Assembly (NCBI GenBank): GCA_964345295.1
Contig: CAYFQG010000009.1
Span: 1 to 45,730, forward strand
Direction: 5' to 3'
DNA: 45,730 bases
Source of the DNA: JASBZA01 sp964345295
GTDB taxonomy: Bacteria > Bacillota > Clostridia > Saccharofermentanales > Fastidiosipilaceae
The notes below the pieces were generated by a model, which made no database searches, was not told the origin of the DNA, and worked only from the letters and a program-made list of their open reading frames with translations. Positions 42,877-45,730 of this stretch are shown one piece after another. Both the position numbers and the translations under genes were made by a program. Each line of letters starts with the position of its first letter. Within the stretch, counting starts at the first letter, position 1.

Positions 42877-45730
42877 GTGGGAAGGCTTCACTTAGTCTAT
42901 AACGAAAACCGGCGAGACCTGGCCTTATACATGCGTAAAGCCCTGGCCAAAGCCGATGCCGAGAATCCTCTGGACCGGTCTTTTCTGATTGTACCCGAAC
43001 AACTCAAGGCTTCCATTGAGCGTAAATATTTTATGGAGGATCCCACGAGGACTTTGCTTTTTGCGGAAATCCTGAGCTTTCGCCGCCTGGGCCTCCGCCT
43101 CATGGAAATCGGAGGAGGCCTTCATAACGAGACCTTGTCCGAACCCATGCAGCACTTTATTTTGGGCCAGGTTTTAGAGGAAGCCGGAGCCGATCTTAAG
43201 GCTTACGGGTCGGCACTTTATAAACCTTCCTTTTTACCCTTTCTGGCCGAAACCATGGGGGATTTTTTGCGTTATGACATAAGCCCCCAAGATTTGGAGG
43301 AAGCCGGTCTTAAAGCTCAGGAAGAGGGTCAAATACGCTATAGCGAGAAATTCAGAGACCTGGCCGCACTTTTAAAAGGCTATGAAAAAAAGCTTCAAGC
43401 CTTAAATACGTATCCCGGTGACCTACTTTTAAACCGGGTGGCTATTTTGTTAGAGACCTTAGAAGCTAAGTTGGAGAAAGTCGGAGGACAGTGGGAACTT
43501 CTGGATTTTCCCTGGTCCGGTTACAGTTTCTTAGGCCGAGCCCGATTTTTTATTCATGGCTTTGGTATCAGCCGTAATTTCACACCGCAAGAACAAAGGA
43601 TTATCCAGGCCCTGGCCAGGCTTAGCCAATCGGTCCTGGTTAGTGCCGAGGCCGATTTCTGCCCGGAAAGAGAAGATTTGATAGATATGGGCCGAAGCTC
43701 ATTTCGGGCCGGACGGACTTTGGCCTGGGACTTATTAAGAGGAGACCTTACTAGGGCTAAAAAAATATTCCCGGTATCGGAAGAAAGTTATAAGCCCTAC
43801 CTGCAGTCTTTTGAGCGGACACAAGACGAAATAAACTGGGTTTCGGGAGAAGTTAAGCGCTTGATTGTTCAGGAGCATATAAGACCGTCCGAAATTGCCA
43901 TTGCCTTGGCCGACCCCTCTTATGCGTCTTCAATACAGCAGGCTATCAGAAGATTGGACATCCCTTTTTATGCCAATGATGATTTAGGCCAGGCTGAGCC
44001 GGCTTTCTTAAGGTATATGACTGGCTTAGCAGCTATCTTACGTTTCGGATTCAGACGCGAATATGTCATGCCCTACCTAAGAAGTCCCTATGTCGACCTG
44101 ACCGATGATGAGGCAGATGCCTTTGAGAACTTCGGTTTAAGCCGAGGTATCTTTGAAGCGAGGATGTGGGATGACTATAAGTTTAGAGCCAATTGGCAGT
44201 TCCCCGGGAATTTAAAGGAAGACAGTGAAGACGAGACAATCTTTGCGGATGAGGAGCCGGCAGAAGAAGACGACCAATCGGAAGGCCCTTACTATAAGGC
44301 CTTAAGAGACCGGGTGCTCTTAGATGTGAAAGAATTAAGAGACCGTTTCCCCGAGACCGGTAGTATCGATCGCTATTGCAAGACACTTTTGACCTTTTTA
44401 ATTGAAGGAAAATTGGAGAAGAAGCTGGACCTAAGGCTGGAGGATTTACAAGAACGCGGGCTTTTGGCCGAAGCGGAAATCGAGGTCAAGGCATGGAATT
44501 TAGTCTTGGATTTTCTTAAGTCTTTCCTGGATTTAGGTAAGGACCGGGAAATCAGCCGAGACCATTTCTTGTATTTTTTGGAAGAGGCTTTGGCTCACGG
44601 CATTCCCAGGCGTATACCGGCATCCGGAAACCAGGTCCTCATCGCAGGCCTAAACCAGGTTGCGCAAGAAGAAGCTTCCTATGTCTTTGTTCTGGGGGCT
44701 TCTCAAGACCATCTCCCGGCCAAAGCCTTCCCGGGCAGTCTCTTACATAGCCAAGATCGGTCTTATATGAATCAGTTAATGGGAAAGTCTCTGCCCGACA
44801 ACGATGTCTTAAGAGTTTATGCCGGAAGGTCCCATCTTTACGGCTTATTGCAACTGCCTAAGGCGGTCTATCTGTCGTATACCGGAGCCAAAGACCAAGC
44901 CTCATCGGTGATGAGCGATGTGGCTGAGACCGAGGGTGTTTCTATCATCTCTTATAAGCCTATAGGACTTCGAGATGTGGCCTTGTCTTATCCCAAGTTG
45001 GCCTGGTCCGGTCGGGAAAATTTCCGGCCCATAGAAGAAGATATAGATGCTTTGAGAGCCTATCTCAAGCAAGCAGAACCGGCCTTCTATGAAAAAGATT
45101 ATAAGAATCTTTCCTATCGTCTCTTAAGTCCCAAGGGTATTTTGAGGCTCAATCCCGTCCTTATCCGAGACTTTTATGCCGGTGGCGGTGCCTGGTCCGT
45201 ATCGCAATTGGAGACCTATGCCGCTTGTCCTTTTTCTTTTTATGCCAACAATGTCTTAGCCTTAAGAGAAAGAGACTATTGGCGACCCGAAGCGACCAGC
45301 TACGGTAATCTCTTACATAAATATTTTGAGTTGGCCCAAAATAAGCTGATACATTTAGAAGGGAAGCCGGACAGGGATTTCGTCAGATGTTACTTTGACC
45401 GGGCCCTCTCGGAAGACCCGGGCCTGGCTGTGTTCTGGGAAAGCGGAGAAGCTTTCGGCCTTCGCCACAAGGCCTTGGAAGCGGCTTATCAGACGACGCT
45501 CTATCAGTTAGAAGAGTTGCAGGGCCTTCACAGTAAAGACGACCTTCCGCTTCTATGGGTACCCAGTATGGAAGAGTGGTCCTTCGGCCCGGAAGACCCA
45601 AGGCCATACCAATTAGAAAGTACGGACGGCCGAAGCCTGATCTTTAGAGGCCGCATTGACCGGGTAGACCTGGCTCAGGACGGCGGAGGGAAGACCTATG
45701 TAAGGCTTTTGGACTATAAGACCGGTAACA
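42877..45730 (+). CDS. addB: AddB/RexB-type ATP-dependent nuclease subunit B, 3' truncated by window edge
   Basis: The frame starts at GTG 42877 with AGGAGG seven bases upstream and stays open to the window end (951 codons visible), so it is easy to miss. The product is a subunit of the AddAB double-strand-break resection complex. The N-terminal helicase-like part has FLIVPEQLKASIERKYF; residues near 600 show LIAGLNQVAQEEASYVFVLGASQDHLP. The PD-(D/E)XK nuclease starts at YAACPFSFYANNVLALRER, whose Cys784 should be the first iron-sulfur ligand, and continues with GRIDRVD and LLDYKTGN at the edge. The canonical N-terminal GxxGSGKT Walker A of Bacillus AddB is not visible. Confidence 0.9.
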   Translation, partial: MGRLHLVYNENRRDLALYMRKALAKADAENPLDRSFLIVPEQLKASIERKYFMEDPTRTLLFAEILSFRRLGLRLMEIGGGLHNETLSEPMQHFILGQVLEEAGADLKAYGSALYKPSFLPFLAETMGDFLRYDISPQDLEEAGLKAQEEGQIRYSEKFRDLAALLKGYEKKLQALNTYPGDLLLNRVAILLETLEAKLEKVGGQWELLDFPWSGYSFLGRARFFIHGFGISRNFTPQEQRIIQALARLSQSVLVSAEADFCPEREDLIDMGRSSFRAGRTLAWDLLRGDLTRAKKIFPVSEESYKPYLQSFERTQDEINWVSGEVKRLIVQEHIRPSEIAIALADPSYASSIQQAIRRLDIPFYANDDLGQAEPAFLRYMTGLAAILRFGFRREYVMPYLRSPYVDLTDDEADAFENFGLSRGIFEARMWDDYKFRANWQFPGNLKEDSEDETIFADEEPAEEDDQSEGPYYKALRDRVLLDVKELRDRFPETGSIDRYCKTLLTFLIEGKLEKKLDLRLEDLQERGLLAEAEIEVKAWNLVLDFLKSFLDLGKDREISRDHFLYFLEEALAHGIPRRIPASGNQVLIAGLNQVAQEEASYVFVLGASQDHLPAKAFPGSLLHSQDRSYMNQLMGKSLPDNDVLRVYAGRSHLYGLLQLPKAVYLSYTGAKDQASSVMSDVAETEGVSIISYKPIGLRDVALSYPKLAWSGRENFRPIEEDIDALRAYLKQAEPAFYEKDYKNLSYRLLSPKGILRLNPVLIRDFYAGGGAWSVSQLETYAACPFSFYANNVLALRERDYWRPEATSYGNLLHKYFELAQNKLIHLEGKPDRDFVRCYFDRALSEDPGLAVFWESGEAFGLRHKALEAAYQTTLYQLEELQGLHSKDDLPLLWVPSMEEWSFGPEDPRPYQLESTDGRSLIFRGRIDRVDLAQDGGGKTYVRLLDYKTGN

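Noticed and set aside
42866..45730. Apparent 2.8-kb region without a plus-strand gene
   Set aside because: Not a gap or pseudogene: addB starts at GTG 42877 and is open to the window end without a frameshift.
1..45730. CRISPR arrays, insertion sequences, prophage, tRNA clusters
   Set aside because: No regularly spaced direct repeats, transposase or integrase genes, or tRNA-like cloverleafs were seen; the gaps are too short for most of these.

Overview
The window reads as a chromosomal core-genome segment of a low-to-mid GC Firmicute, most likely an anaerobe of the class Clostridia. Pointers are the dnaE-pfkA order, MutS2, YpuA (DUF1002), a DUF1858 protein, a SCIFF peptide with its radical SAM maturase beside yajC, dnaG-sigA-nif3, AddB-type recombination, and a CIRCE-controlled groESL. 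Genus cannot be decided from the sequence alone. I see no insertion sequence, prophage, CRISPR array, tRNA or 16S/23S/5S rRNA. Coding density is very high and no gene-free stretch exceeds about 225 bases.

Layout: (1) 1-6173, a co-directional run of dnaE (5' end outside the window), pfkA, pgsA and mutS2. (2) 6279-10834, nagB, valS and class II aldolase fba, with terminators and a good promoter before fba. (3) 10903-12948, minus strand, nagA followed by a membrane-anchored metallophosphoesterase; a palindrome covers the nagA -10 box. (4) 13087-17469, PC4-like DNA-binding protein, ligA and two unrecognised membrane-anchored proteins. (5) 17569-20137, an orphan Spo0A-type DNA-binding domain protein, HU (minus), DUF1858, rpsU (57 residues) and ypuA. 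(6) 20223-22287, yajC, a five-cysteine SCIFF peptide, a hairpin, and the SCIFF maturase. (7) 22366-26236, dnaG, sigA and nif3. (8) 26249-29425, RNase P RNA, rpsO and pnp, each with structured leaders. (9) 29415-34282, WYL regulator, GlmU-like acetyltransferase, glmM, galE and a single-pass membrane protein. (10) 34437-36450, CIRCE, groES and groEL. (11) 36553-42036, a lipid-related group: MarR regulator and acyl carrier protein, convergent with plsC, then two tandem AMP-forming acyl ligases that are paralogues down to their promoters. (12) 42098-45730, sirtuin and addB (3' end outside the window).

Working together: nagB and nagA degrade amino sugars while glmM plus the GlmU-like protein make UDP-GlcNAc precursors. 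pfkA and fba are glycolytic. dnaE, dnaG, ligA, mutS2 and addB serve replication and repair. The marR/acp/plsC/ligase group looks like a fatty-acid activation and phospholipid acylation module (inference). The best candidates for something new are the five-cysteine SCIFF peptide, the orphan Spo0A-like regulator, the duplicated ligase module with its conserved upstream element, the hairpin that can hide the sirtuin ribosome-binding site, and the palindromes and leaders before nagA, dnaG, rpsO and pnp.
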